Shown: positions 34,162-42,206 of the stretch, one piece after another
Position numbering within the stretch: position 1 is the first letter of the stretch
Layout of the letters: the number at the start of each line of letters is the position of its first letter
From: Pararhodobacter marinus
GTDB lineage: Bacteria > Pseudomonadota > Alphaproteobacteria > Rhodobacterales > Rhodobacteraceae
Length of the DNA: 64,000 nt
Reading direction: 5' to 3'
Assembly: GCF_003122215.1 (NCBI RefSeq)
Contig: NZ_QEYD01000004.1
Span: 248,001-312,000, forward strand
Notes under the pieces: generated by a model
Told to the model about the DNA's origin: nothing
The model's input: only the letters and a program-made list of their open reading frames with translations
Databases searched by the model: none
Program-made: the position numbers and the translations under genes

Positions 34162-37097
34162 CCCGGCTTCAAGGCGGGCTGATCGACCGCAGCCGCACTC
34201 TGGCCTTCACCTTCGACGGGAAACGTTATCAGGGTCATCCCGGCGACACGCTCGCTTCCGCGCTTCTGGCCAATGGCGTGCGGCTGGTCGGGCGCAGTTT
34301 CAAGTACCACCGCCCGCGCGGGATCGTCGCGGCGGGGTCCGAGGAACCCAACGCGCTGGTCACCCTGCGCGAGGGCGCGCGGGCCGAACCCAACACCCGC
34401 GCCACGGTCGCCGAGCTTTACGACGGCCTTGTTGCGCGCTCGCAAAACCATGTGGGGCCGCTGAATTTCGACCTGCTGGCGGTCAACGACCTGCTGTCGC
34501 CCTTCTTCGCGGCGGGGTTCTATTACAAGACCTTCATGTGGCCGCGCGCCTTCTGGGAAAAGCTTTACGAGCCGGCCATTCGCCGCGCGGCGGGGCTGGG
34601 CGAACTGTCCGAACTTTCCGATCCCGATGCCTATGATCGCGGCTATCTTCACGCGGATCTGTTGGTCATCGGCGCGGGTCCCGCCGGGTTGATGGCGGCA
34701 TTGGCGGCAGGCCGGGCCGGGGCGCGGGTGATCCTTGCCGACGAGGATTTTCGCTTGGGCGGGCGGCTGCTGGCCGAAAGCGACCGGATCGACGGCGCCC
34801 CGGCGATGGAATGGGTCGACACGGTCCGGGCCGAGCTGGAAAGCCTGCCGAATGTCCGCATCCTGCCGCGCACGGTCGTCTTCGGCGTCTACGATCACGG
34901 TATCTTCGGCGCGGTCGAGCGGGTGTCGGATCACCTTGCCACGCCGGGCGGTGCCGTGCGCCAGACCCTGTGGCGGATCACCGCCAAGCGCGCGATCCTT
35001 GCCGCCGGCGCGACCGAGCGGCATATCCCCTTCGCCGACAACGACCGCCCCGGCGTGATGTTGGCGGGCGCGATGCGGGCCTATGCCAATCGCTGGGCCA
35101 CGGCGCCGGGTACGGCGGCCCCGGTGGCGATCTTCACCAATAACGACGACGGCCACCGGACCGCGTCGGACCTGATCGCGCGGGGCGTCCCGGTGGCGGC
35201 GGTCATCGATGCGCGCGCCGGGGCGCAGGCGCAGGGCGAGTACCGGCTGATGGCCGGCGCGCAGGTCGTCGGCACCAAGGGGCGTCTGGGTCTGCACTCG
35301 GTTAGCGTCGAGACACCGGCGGGCCGGGAGACCCTTTCCGTGGGCGCGCTGGGCGTCGCGGGCGGCTGGAACCCGAATGTCCATCTGGCCTCGCATCATC
35401 GCGGGCGGCCGGTCTGGGATGCCGACAAGCTGGCCTTCGTGCCGGGCGCGGGCGGACCCGAGGGGCTGATCGCTGCAGGCGCCTGCGCCGGACAGGGCAG
35501 CACCGCCGAGGCACTGGCCGACGGTTTGCGGGCCGCCGGCGAGGCGCTGGCGCAGCTGGGCCTTTCGGCACCGACTGTTCCGCTGCCGCAGGCCGGGACC
35601 CGGCAGGACAACGTCGCGCCGATCTGGCATGTGCCCGGCAAGCGCCGCGCCTGGGTCGATTTCCAGAACGACGTGACGGTCAAGGACATCGCCCTGGCGC
35701 ACAAGGAAAACATGCGCCCGGTCGAGCATCTGAAGCGCTGGACCACGCTGGGCATGGCGACCGATCAGGGCAAGACCGCCAATGTCACCGCGCTGGCCGT
35801 GATGGCGGAACTGACGGGCAAATCGATCCCCGAAACCGGCACGACGATCTTCCGCCCACCCTATACCGGCGTGTCGCTGGGGGTGCTGGGTGGCGGCGAT
35901 ACCGGCGCGCATTTCCGCCCTCGCCGCCTGACCCCCACGCATCACTGGGCCAAGGAGAACGGCGCCACCTTCGTCGAGGTCGGGCCGTGGATGCGCGCGC
36001 AATACTTCACCCGCCCGGGCGAAACGCATTGGCGCCAATCCGTCGATCGCGAGGTCTTGGCGGTGCGCGCGGGTGTGGGGCTGTGCGACGTGACCACTTT
36101 GGGCAAGGTCGATGTCCAGGGCACGGATGCCGGGGTCTTTCTGGACCGGCTCTACGCCAATGCGATGGCCAGCCTGAAGGTCGGCATGGTGCGCTACGGT
36201 CTCATGCTGCGCGAGGACGGCATCGCCTATGACGACGGGACCTGCGCCCGGCTGGCCGAGGATCACTACGTCGTCACCACCACCACCGCGAATGCGGGGC
36301 CGGTCTATCGCAACATGGAATTCGCCCGGCAATGCCTGTGGCCCGAGCTGGATGTGCAACTGATCTCGACCACCGACGCCTGGGCGCAGATCGCCGTGGC
36401 GGGGCCGAAATCGCGCGACCTGCTGACGCGGCTGGTCGACGATTTCGACCTGTCGAACGAGGTGTTTCCGTTCATGGCCTGCGCCCCGCTGACGATCTGC
36501 GGCGGGCTGCGGGCGCGGCTGTTCCGCATCTCGTTCTCGGGCGAGCTGGCCTACGAACTGGCGGTGCCCGCGCGCTATGGCCATGCGCTGATGGCGCGGC
36601 TGATGGAAGCGGGCGCGGATCTGGGCGCCACGCCCTACGGGACCGAGGCGCTGGGCGTTCTGCGGATCGAAAAGGGCCATGCGGCCGGGGCCGAGCTGAA
36701 CGGCCAGACCACCGGGCAGATGCTGGGTCTGGGGCGGATGGTGTCCAAGAAGAAGGACGCGATCGGCAATGTCATGTCCCGGCGCGAGGGGTTGGCGGCC
36801 GAGACGCGGATCCTTGTCGGGTTGCAGCCGGTCGATGCCTCGGCGGTGGTCGTGCCCGGCTCGCATCTGTTCGAACAGGGCGCGCCGCGCAATCTGGACC
36901 ACGATCAGGGCTGGATCACCTCGGCCTGCCATTCGCCGCATGTCGGCTCGTCCATCGGGCTGGGCTTCCTGCGGAACGGAGCCGAGCGGATGGGCGAGGT
37001 GATCACCGCCGCCAACCCGCTTCAGGGCAGCGAGGTCGCCTTGCGCGTCGTGCCCAGCCATTTCGTCGATCCCGAAGGAGGGCGCCTGCGTGACTGA
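34158..37097 (+). CDS. mgdC: N-methylglutamate dehydrogenase subunit C (sarcosine oxidase alpha-like)
   Basis: The 979-aa protein has the SoxA domain order. An N-terminal ferredoxin-like fold (about 10-95) carries GDTLASALLANGV, GRSFKYHRPRG and GSEEPNALV. A dinucleotide-binding domain follows from about residue 165 (LLVIGAGPAGLMAALAAGRAG). A central region has GATERHIPFADNDRPGVMLAGA. The C-terminal folate-binding GcvT-like domain starts around 590 (FRPPYTGVSLG, ...YFTRPGETHW, FSGELAYELAVP). The folate domain would capture the methyl carbon as methylene-tetrahydrofolate. It overlaps mgdB by 4 bp and mgdD by 8 bp. Length agrees with the family (about 960-1000). Confidence 0.87.
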   Translation: MTRLQGGLIDRSRTLAFTFDGKRYQGHPGDTLASALLANGVRLVGRSFKYHRPRGIVAAGSEEPNALVTLREGARAEPNTRATVAELYDGLVARSQNHVGPLNFDLLAVNDLLSPFFAAGFYYKTFMWPRAFWEKLYEPAIRRAAGLGELSELSDPDAYDRGYLHADLLVIGAGPAGLMAALAAGRAGARVILADEDFRLGGRLLAESDRIDGAPAMEWVDTVRAELESLPNVRILPRTVVFGVYDHGIFGAVERVSDHLATPGGAVRQTLWRITAKRAILAAGATERHIPFADNDRPGVMLAGAMRAYANRWATAPGTAAPVAIFTNNDDGHRTASDLIARGVPVAAVIDARAGAQAQGEYRLMAGAQVVGTKGRLGLHSVSVETPAGRETLSVGALGVAGGWNPNVHLASHHRGRPVWDADKLAFVPGAGGPEGLIAAGACAGQGSTAEALADGLRAAGEALAQLGLSAPTVPLPQAGTRQDNVAPIWHVPGKRRAWVDFQNDVTVKDIALAHKENMRPVEHLKRWTTLGMATDQGKTANVTALAVMAELTGKSIPETGTTIFRPPYTGVSLGVLGGGDTGAHFRPRRLTPTHHWAKENGATFVEVGPWMRAQYFTRPGETHWRQSVDREVLAVRAGVGLCDVTTLGKVDVQGTDAGVFLDRLYANAMASLKVGMVRYGLMLREDGIAYDDGTCARLAEDHYVVTTTTANAGPVYRNMEFARQCLWPELDVQLISTTDAWAQIAVAGPKSRDLLTRLVDDFDLSNEVFPFMACAPLTICGGLRARLFRISFSGELAYELAVPARYGHALMARLMEAGADLGATPYGTEALGVLRIEKGHAAGAELNGQTTGQMLGLGRMVSKKKDAIGNVMSRREGLAAETRILVGLQPVDASAVVVPGSHLFEQGAPRNLDHDQGWITSACHSPHVGSSIGLGFLRNGAERMGEVITAANPLQGSEVALRVVPSHFVDPEGGRLRD

Positions 37098-37635
37098 CCT
37101 TTCCCCCCTCTGCGCGCTGGGTGCCCCTGCGCCGCGCCGCGTGTCCCTTGGCGCCCTGACATTGGCCGAAACGCCCGATTGCGGCCTTGCCTCGCTGGCG
37201 TTGCGGCGGGACACGCCGCCTCCGTCGCTGGCCTTGCCGGAACCGGGGAGGTGGCAGGAAACAGACGGGGTGACCGCCTTCTGGACGGGGCCGGGGCAAT
37301 GGCTGGTCGAAATGCCGGGCTGCGCCGAGGTCGATGCCGCCGCCCGGCTCGCCGAACGTGCGCCCGGGGCGTCCGTCACCGAGCAGACGGATGGCTGGGT
37401 TCTGGTCGAGATTACCTCGACCGCCGGGGCCGCGCCGGTCGAGCGGTTCCTTGAACGTGCCGTCAACCTCGACCTGACGCGCTTCGCGCCCGGCCATGCC
37501 ACGCGCAGCACGGTCGAGCATCTGGGCGTCTACCTGCTGCGGCGGGCCGAGGACCGGCTGGGCATCTGGGGGATGCGCTCGGCGGCGGAAAGCCTATGGC
37601 ACACGTTGGAAACGATTGCCGGGCGCTTGGAATAG
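37090..37635 (+). CDS. mgdD: N-methylglutamate dehydrogenase subunit D (sarcosine oxidase gamma-like)
   Basis: The 181-aa protein is the SoxG-type subunit, a GcvT-related fold without catalytic role of its own. Visible features are FWTGPGQWLVEMP (about 59-71), SVTEQTDGWVLVEI, a GAAPVERFLERAVNLDL block, and the C-terminal AESLWHTLETIAG. It overlaps the end of mgdC by 8 bp and ends 10 bp from the stop of a convergent gene. It completes the four-subunit dehydrogenase. Confidence 0.82.
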   Translation: MTDLSPLCALGAPAPRRVSLGALTLAETPDCGLASLALRRDTPPPSLALPEPGRWQETDGVTAFWTGPGQWLVEMPGCAEVDAAARLAERAPGASVTEQTDGWVLVEITSTAGAAPVERFLERAVNLDLTRFAPGHATRSTVEHLGVYLLRRAEDRLGIWGMRSAAESLWHTLETIAGRLE

Positions 37636-37638
37636 ACC

Positions 37639-37655
37639 GGCGCGCTTAGCGCGCC
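37639..37655. terminator. Hairpin at the convergent end of mgdD
   Basis: GGCGCGC and GCGCGCC flank TTA, which is itself the reverse of the stop codon of the minus-strand gene. No T-run is present on either side, so termination here would be weak or Rho-assisted. Confidence 0.4.
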
Positions 37656-38272
37656 ATCACCAGGTCCTGCGCCATGAGGGCCGAGGCATCGCGATGCCCG
37701 GCCATGCCATCATCCACCGACAAGACGGGGCCGTCACCCTCTGACTGGTAGCCCGGCGCGATCAGCAGGCGATCTTGAGCCTCGATCCCGTCGGGCTGGC
37801 GGGTGAAGCCCCAACACGCGCCCCCGTGCGCTCCCAGGCGCAGGCCCGAGCCCTCGTCGCGTAAGACAGGTCCGAACGCGCCGCCGTCTTCCGGCCCGCG
37901 CAGCAGCCCGATCCCGCGCAGGAAGGCCGGCTCCGCCAGCCGTGTATCGGGTGTTATCCCCAGCGCGGCACCGGGCCAGACCCAGTCGCCCGCGCCCACC
38001 AGCCGCATGTCGTTGCCCGCGATCACCGCCAGCCCAAGGAACGAGCGCAACACGCCGGCACGAGCCGCTTGCAGCCGCGTCGGTACCGGACCCTGCCCGT
38101 CATCCCCGGGCAGATGCAGGATCGGCGCGTGCGAGATCACCACCAGCGCCGCGCCGAAGCCGTGCCTCTGCAGCCCCTGCCGCAGGCTTTCCCGCAAGGG
38201 GAAATAGCCGTCTATGATATCCTCGAAAAACCGCCCCGCGACGGGAAGGCTTGCGCGGTGCCGATGGGTCAT
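37646..38272 (-). CDS. Protein of unknown function, 208 aa, in the split-oxygenase operon
   Basis: I do not recognise this protein. It starts at an ATG 10 bp after the stop of the GS-like ligase gene, so it is the last gene of the Rieske/oxygenase/ligase operon. The longer open frame upstream runs inside the ligase gene. It has no signal peptide or clear membrane segment. Visible pieces are FFEDIIDGYFPLRESLRQGL (about 15-34), GFGAALVVISHAPILHLPGD, GDWVWPGAALG and GGACWGFTRQPDGI (Cys153), ending with SVDDGMAGHRD. It could act on the ligase or oxygenase product. Its conservation with the neighbours should be tested before naming it. Confidence 0.6.
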   Translation of the reverse strand: MTHRHRASLPVAGRFFEDIIDGYFPLRESLRQGLQRHGFGAALVVISHAPILHLPGDDGQGPVPTRLQAARAGVLRSFLGLAVIAGNDMRLVGAGDWVWPGAALGITPDTRLAEPAFLRGIGLLRGPEDGGAFGPVLRDEGSGLRLGAHGGACWGFTRQPDGIEAQDRLLIAPGYQSEGDGPVLSVDDGMAGHRDASALMAQDLVMAR

Positions 38273-38282
38273 GGCGGGCCTT

Positions 38283-39731
38283 TCAGAACAGGTTGAAATA
38301 CTCGGCCTGTTCCCATTCCGACACCGTGGACAGGTAGCGCGTCCATTCCGCCCGTTTGAGATGCGCGAGATACCGCACGAAATCCGCGCCCAGGGCCTGC
38401 GCATAAAGCGGGCTGGCCTCGAAGGCCTGAACGGCGGCCTCCAGCGTGGCGGGAAGATGCGCCTGATCCTCGGCATAGGGCGTCAGCGTGGGCGGCGGGG
38501 GCGTGGCACCGCGAGCAAGGCCGTCGAGCCCCGACAGGATCTGCCCGGCCAGCGCGTAATACGGGTTCGCGGCGGTATCGGCGACGCGGTTCTCGATCCG
38601 CGCGGCCGGGTCGCCCGGCTGGAACAGTGCGCGCAGCATGGCGCCGCGATTGTCGGTCCCCCATTGCACGCGGTTGGGCGCCAGCTGGAAGGCGCTGAAG
38701 CGCTTGTAGCCGTTGATCGTGGGGTTGGTCAGCAGGCAGGTGGCGGGCGCATGGTCCAGAAGCCCGGCGATCCATGCCCCGGCTTCCGGCGTGGGCACAC
38801 AATCTTCCTCGGGGGTGAAGACATTGCGCCCGGTCTCGCGCGAGACCAGCGATTGATGGATATGCCAGCCATTCGCCACCGCATTGGCGACGCGCGGCTT
38901 GGGCATGAAGCTGGCATGCAGGCCCTGCCTCTGGCAGATTTCTTTCACCATCATGCGGAACAGCACGAAGCGGTCGGCCTGCATCATCGGGTCCGAGGCA
39001 TCGAAGGTGAATTCGAATTGCGACGGACCCATCTCGATTTCCATCGACCGGGGGGCAAGACCCATCGCCTCGGCCGCGCGGCGCAGATCGTCCATCAGCG
39101 GCTCGACCGCGCCGTAACGGGTTTCGGTCAGAAAGGCCCAGCCTTGAGTGGTGTTGCGGGTCGCCAGCGCTGCGGGGGGCATGGTGGCCTGATCGTGGGC
39201 AAGCCCGTCATCGCTGACCGCGAAGACCTGAAATTCGACCTCAAGCCCCATCACCGCGTCATGCCCGGTGCGCCCAAGGCCATCCATAGCCTGCCGCAGC
39301 ACACGGCGCGGCGAGACCGAGACGCGCTGGCCCGAACGATAGGCCAGATCGCACAGGATGACGGCGGAATGCGGTGACCAGGGCAGCGGGGTGAAGGTGG
39401 CGGGATCAGGGACCAGCAGCAGATCGCCCGCACCCGACAGCGACACGCCGTCCAGCGTCAGGCCGTCTTTCCACACGTCGAACACGGTGCGATGCGCGGT
39501 ATCCTTCAGGATCAGCGTCGAGGGCACCGACAGCCCGGCGGCCAGCGCCGAGCCGAGCGTCCGCGCCGTGATCGCCTTGCCGCGCAGGATGCCGTGCTGG
39601 TCGGCGAACAGCACGCGGACGGTTTCGAACCCCTCGGCCACAACCCGCGCGGCCAGTTCCGCGCCCGCGCGCACCTGATCCTCGTTCAGCAATCCGCGCT
39701 CGAACAGCGCGCCCTTGATCGCTCCGTCCAT
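38283..39731 (-). CDS. Glutamine-synthetase-like gamma-glutamyl ligase
   Basis: The 482-aa protein belongs to the glutamine synthetase superfamily: GLEVEFQVF (metal-binding Glu), ASFMPKPR, NGWHIHQSL, NPTINGYKRF and the ATP/Glu-binding ARIENRVADTAANPYYALAG are present. It is too divergent from GlnA to be housekeeping. Relatives ligate glutamate to amines, such as PuuA (putrescine), IpuC (isopropylamine) or AtdA1/TdnQ (aniline). The aniline enzyme also sits next to a Rieske dioxygenase, as here. The ATG at 39731 lies 2 bp after the stop of the oxygenase gene; GTG at 39737 is an alternative. The amine substrate is not known. Confidence 0.8.
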   Translation of the reverse strand: MDGAIKGALFERGLLNEDQVRAGAELAARVVAEGFETVRVLFADQHGILRGKAITARTLGSALAAGLSVPSTLILKDTAHRTVFDVWKDGLTLDGVSLSGAGDLLLVPDPATFTPLPWSPHSAVILCDLAYRSGQRVSVSPRRVLRQAMDGLGRTGHDAVMGLEVEFQVFAVSDDGLAHDQATMPPAALATRNTTQGWAFLTETRYGAVEPLMDDLRRAAEAMGLAPRSMEIEMGPSQFEFTFDASDPMMQADRFVLFRMMVKEICQRQGLHASFMPKPRVANAVANGWHIHQSLVSRETGRNVFTPEEDCVPTPEAGAWIAGLLDHAPATCLLTNPTINGYKRFSAFQLAPNRVQWGTDNRGAMLRALFQPGDPAARIENRVADTAANPYYALAGQILSGLDGLARGATPPPPTLTPYAEDQAHLPATLEAAVQAFEASPLYAQALGADFVRYLAHLKRAEWTRYLSTVSEWEQAEYFNLF

Positions 39732-39733
39732 GC

Positions 39734-40954
39734 TCACACCGTCGCGTCCCAGGGACAGGCCGCGCGTCGCGCATGGTCGGCGGCACGGCTCGAGGCCTGC
39801 CAGTCGGCGGTTTCGGCGATGGCATCGTTGGACAGCGGCCCCTTGATCGCGGCCGCCCCGGCATTGTGCATGGGCAGTGCGGACAGGTCGCCCTGTTCCA
39901 CCGCATCCATCATCCGCCGCAGCATCCGCCGGTAGCGGATGATCGCCACGTCCGAGCGGCCCAGATGTTCCTGCGTGCGGTCCTGGATGGCGCCCATCCC
40001 TTCGACCGCCCATTGGTCATGGACGTTGATGTCCAGCCCCATGCCCGTATAGGTCAGCGAGGCCTGTTCGGCCGGGTCGTAATGGTAATCGTTGCGGCGG
40101 TTCTTCAGCGGCGCGTAATCCGGCAGGCGATGTTCCTTCAGCCGCTGCGTGCGCATCAGATCCTTGTTCACCGGCTTGTCGAAGCTGGTAAAGACGGTGA
40201 CCCAGTAACAGGTGCGGTCATCGACGGGGACGTGCCACTGGGTGATCGTCATCTCGCGCGACATGGGGATGCAGATCGCCTCGGGGAAGATCTGGTTGGT
40301 GACGCGGACATGGGTATGGCCGTTCTCCATATGCCGCAGCGCGGTGATCTTCAGGCCGTAATCGGTTTCATCGACCTTGATCTCGGGGCGCGGATACTCG
40401 CGCAGCAGCCGGGTCATCGGAATGTCGGTCGCGCCGGCCTTGTCGCGGAACTGCTTGCCGTAGCTGTCGGCGGGGTCCTCATCCTCGAGGAAGCGGTGCA
40501 GGAACGAGGCATGCGCCGGGTCGATGCCGATTTCCAGCGCCTGCAGCCAGTTGCATTCCCACAGGCCCTTGAAGGCGAAGACATGGGTATCAGGCGCGCG
40601 GAAACAGTCGAAAGCGGGGAAGGGCGGCGGGTCGCCGGCGCCGAGATAGGCAAAGATCAGGCCCGCGCGGGTCTCGGTCGGATAGACCGGGCCTTCGGGG
40701 TCGATCATGATCGCATCGGAGGCCGGGTAATGTGTCGGCGCTTCGTCGGGCGAGGCCACTCGGGTCGCCAGCTCCAGCCCCTGCGCGCCCTGCCGCAGAA
40801 CCAGCCGTTCGCCCAGCAGGTTCACGGGCACGAGCGGCCCGTGCGCCAGTTCATCGACCAGCGCGGCGGGTTGCCAGTACTGGCGTAGCACGGCGCCCGC
40901 CGGCGTGCCGGGGGCGATGCGGGTGATGCGGTCGTTGAGTTGCTGGCTGATCAT
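39734..40954 (-). CDS. Rieske-oxygenase catalytic subunit lacking its own Rieske motif
   Basis: The 406-aa protein aligns by eye with aromatic-ring hydroxylating oxygenase alpha subunits. Its N-terminus reads RITRIAPGTPAGAVLRQYWQPAAL and GLIFAYLGAGDPPPFPAF as in that family, and D145-x-x-H148-x4-H153 (in GIDPAHASFLHRF) is the mononuclear iron site with the bridging Asp. The stretch between, which should carry CxH and CxxH cluster ligands, is replaced by ~35 residues (about 54-90) with no Cys or His pair. The upstream gene, overlapping by 4 bp, encodes a separate Rieske domain of the same family. The two probably form a split oxygenase. Confidence 0.8.
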   Translation of the reverse strand: MISQQLNDRITRIAPGTPAGAVLRQYWQPAALVDELAHGPLVPVNLLGERLVLRQGAQGLELATRVASPDEAPTHYPASDAIMIDPEGPVYPTETRAGLIFAYLGAGDPPPFPAFDCFRAPDTHVFAFKGLWECNWLQALEIGIDPAHASFLHRFLEDEDPADSYGKQFRDKAGATDIPMTRLLREYPRPEIKVDETDYGLKITALRHMENGHTHVRVTNQIFPEAICIPMSREMTITQWHVPVDDRTCYWVTVFTSFDKPVNKDLMRTQRLKEHRLPDYAPLKNRRNDYHYDPAEQASLTYTGMGLDINVHDQWAVEGMGAIQDRTQEHLGRSDVAIIRYRRMLRRMMDAVEQGDLSALPMHNAGAAAIKGPLSNDAIAETADWQASSRAADHARRAACPWDATV

Positions 40955-41352
40955 GCCTCTTGCTCCGATGCTGCCGCCTGTTCCAGCTCCACGCCCACCT
41001 GCGCCCAGATCGCGCCGTTCTCTTCCCGGACCGGCACCATCGGCACGCGGATCTGTTCGTGCATCCGCGAGCCTTCGGGTTCAGCCGGTTGTTCGACGCA
41101 CTGCCCCGTGCGGTCGAAATGCCAGCCGTGGAAGGGGCAGCGCAGGCCATTGTCTTCCAGCCGACCATAGCACAGGTCCGCGCCACGATGCGGGCAATGA
41201 CGGCCGATCAGGCCCAGCTGCCCCTCTTCATCGCGAAACAGCACCAGCCGCCGGCCTTGCAGCGTTACGGGGATCAGAGGGCGCGGGCGGTCCAGATCGG
41301 CAATGGCCGCGATCCGGATCCAGCCGTCTGTGGCGGTGTCGGCGGGTGGCAT
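40951..41352 (-). CDS. Stand-alone Rieske [2Fe-2S] protein
   Basis: The 133-aa product is a single Rieske domain: C53-P-H55 and C72-P-F-H75 give the CxH-x16-CxxH ligands of a [2Fe-2S] cluster. The context HRGADLCYGRLEDNGLRC and FHGWHFD is like the Rieske half of ring-hydroxylating oxygenase alpha subunits rather than a typical small ferredoxin. The ATG at 41352 is preferred, with GGGAG about 10 nt upstream; ATG at 41391 would add 13 residues but lacks a site. It overlaps the catalytic-subunit gene by 4 bp. No dedicated reductase gene is seen in the operon. Confidence 0.82.
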   Translation of the reverse strand: MPPADTATDGWIRIAAIADLDRPRPLIPVTLQGRRLVLFRDEEGQLGLIGRHCPHRGADLCYGRLEDNGLRCPFHGWHFDRTGQCVEQPAEPEGSRMHEQIRVPMVPVREENGAIWAQVGVELEQAAASEQEA

Positions 41353-41376
41353 GGGCACAGGCTCCCCTTGCGAAAG

Positions 41377-41391
41377 GTGCGGTAATCGCAC
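41377..41391. promoter_or_regulatory. 15-bp palindrome in the Rieske/IclR divergent promoter
   Basis: GTGCG-GTAAT-CGCAC is an inverted repeat with 5-nt arms, located between the Rieske gene start and the divergent iclR-type gene. IclR regulators often bind palindromes of this size, so it is a candidate operator. Confidence 0.4.
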
Positions 41392-41438
41392 ATAATGGGC
41401 GATATACGAACTTTGCCAGAGCGCGGGAGACCTGTCAA

Positions 41439-42197
41439 ATGAGCGATCGCGATTTTGCCGCGACCTTGGCCAAGGGGCTCGACGTGCTGGCCTGTTTCGA
41501 GCAGAGCGCGCAGAACCTGACCCTGCCCGAGATCACGCGCCGGACAGGGCTCGACCGCGCCGTGGTGCGCAGGCTCTGCCTGACGCTGACGCGCTGCGGC
41601 TATCTGGAAGAGGGCGAGACGGGCCTGCGGCTTGCGCCTCGGGTGCTGACGCTGGCGGGCGGCTATCTGGGCGGGCTGGAGGTCGGGCGCGTCGTGCAGC
41701 CCATTCTGCGCCACGCGGCGGAAGAGCTGGACATGGAGGTGGCGCTGGCCACCCGCGACCGGCTGCAGGCGGTCTATGTCGACCGGGCGGCCCCTGCCTC
41801 GGCGCGTGTCACGCTGGGTTTCGGGATCGGCAGCACGCTGCCGCTTCTGCATACGGCGGTGGGGCGGATGCTGCTGGCCCGCTCGGCGCCCGAGGTGCTG
41901 GACGCGGCGCTTGCCCTTCCCGCCCGACGCTACAGCGAGGCGACGGATACCGATCCCGCGCGTCTGCGCACCGCCATTGAGGCCGCGCGCGAGCAAGGCT
42001 ATTGCATCGCCCGCGACGAGTTCGAGCTGGGCGCGGCGGGGGTGGCTGTGCCGGTGGGCGCGCTGGGACAGACGCCTTTCGTGCTGGCCACCACCGCCTC
42101 GGTCAACGCCTTCGACGATCCCGCGCGGCTGGACCGGGTGCTGGATATCCTGCGCCAGAGCGCGCTGAGCATCGGCCGGGTGCGGGGCGGGCGCTGA
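41439..42197 (+). CDS. IclR-family transcriptional regulator
   Basis: The 252-aa protein has an N-terminal winged helix (about residues 8-70; LTLPEITRRTGLDRAVVRRL is the recognition region). The C-terminal effector domain of the IclR type is about 85-250, with VALATRDRLQAVYVDRA, TAVGRMLLA and GYCIARDEFELGAAGVAVPV. The start at 41439 follows GGGAGA by 9 nt; the open frame extends far upstream, but that part overlaps the divergent genes. It is related in layout to PcaR/PobR-type regulators of aromatic catabolism, in line with control of the divergent Rieske operon. It is convergent with iorB (9 bp). Confidence 0.88.
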   Translation: MSDRDFAATLAKGLDVLACFEQSAQNLTLPEITRRTGLDRAVVRRLCLTLTRCGYLEEGETGLRLAPRVLTLAGGYLGGLEVGRVVQPILRHAAEELDMEVALATRDRLQAVYVDRAAPASARVTLGFGIGSTLPLLHTAVGRMLLARSAPEVLDAALALPARRYSEATDTDPARLRTAIEAAREQGYCIARDEFELGAAGVAVPVGALGQTPFVLATTASVNAFDDPARLDRVLDILRQSALSIGRVRGGR

Positions 42198-42206
42198 GCC
42201 GGGCGC

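Noticed and set aside
34026-37511. Open frame of more than 1100 codons on the minus strand
   Set aside because: It is antisense to mgdC, whose domains and overlaps with mgdB and mgdD are clear. Long antisense frames are common in GC-rich DNA and the product has low-complexity Arg/Gly/Ala composition.
32619-37635. Annotating the four-gene set as sarcosine oxidase
   Set aside because: Family membership fits, but adjacency to mgsABC and gmaS favours N-methylglutamate dehydrogenase; sarcosine oxidase remains the alternative.
38000-38110. G-A-C-W-G in the 208-aa unknown protein as a class I amidotransferase nucleophile motif (as in TdnT)
   Set aside because: The motif lies too near the C-terminus, the usual following His-x-Glu is absent, and the rest does not match the family.
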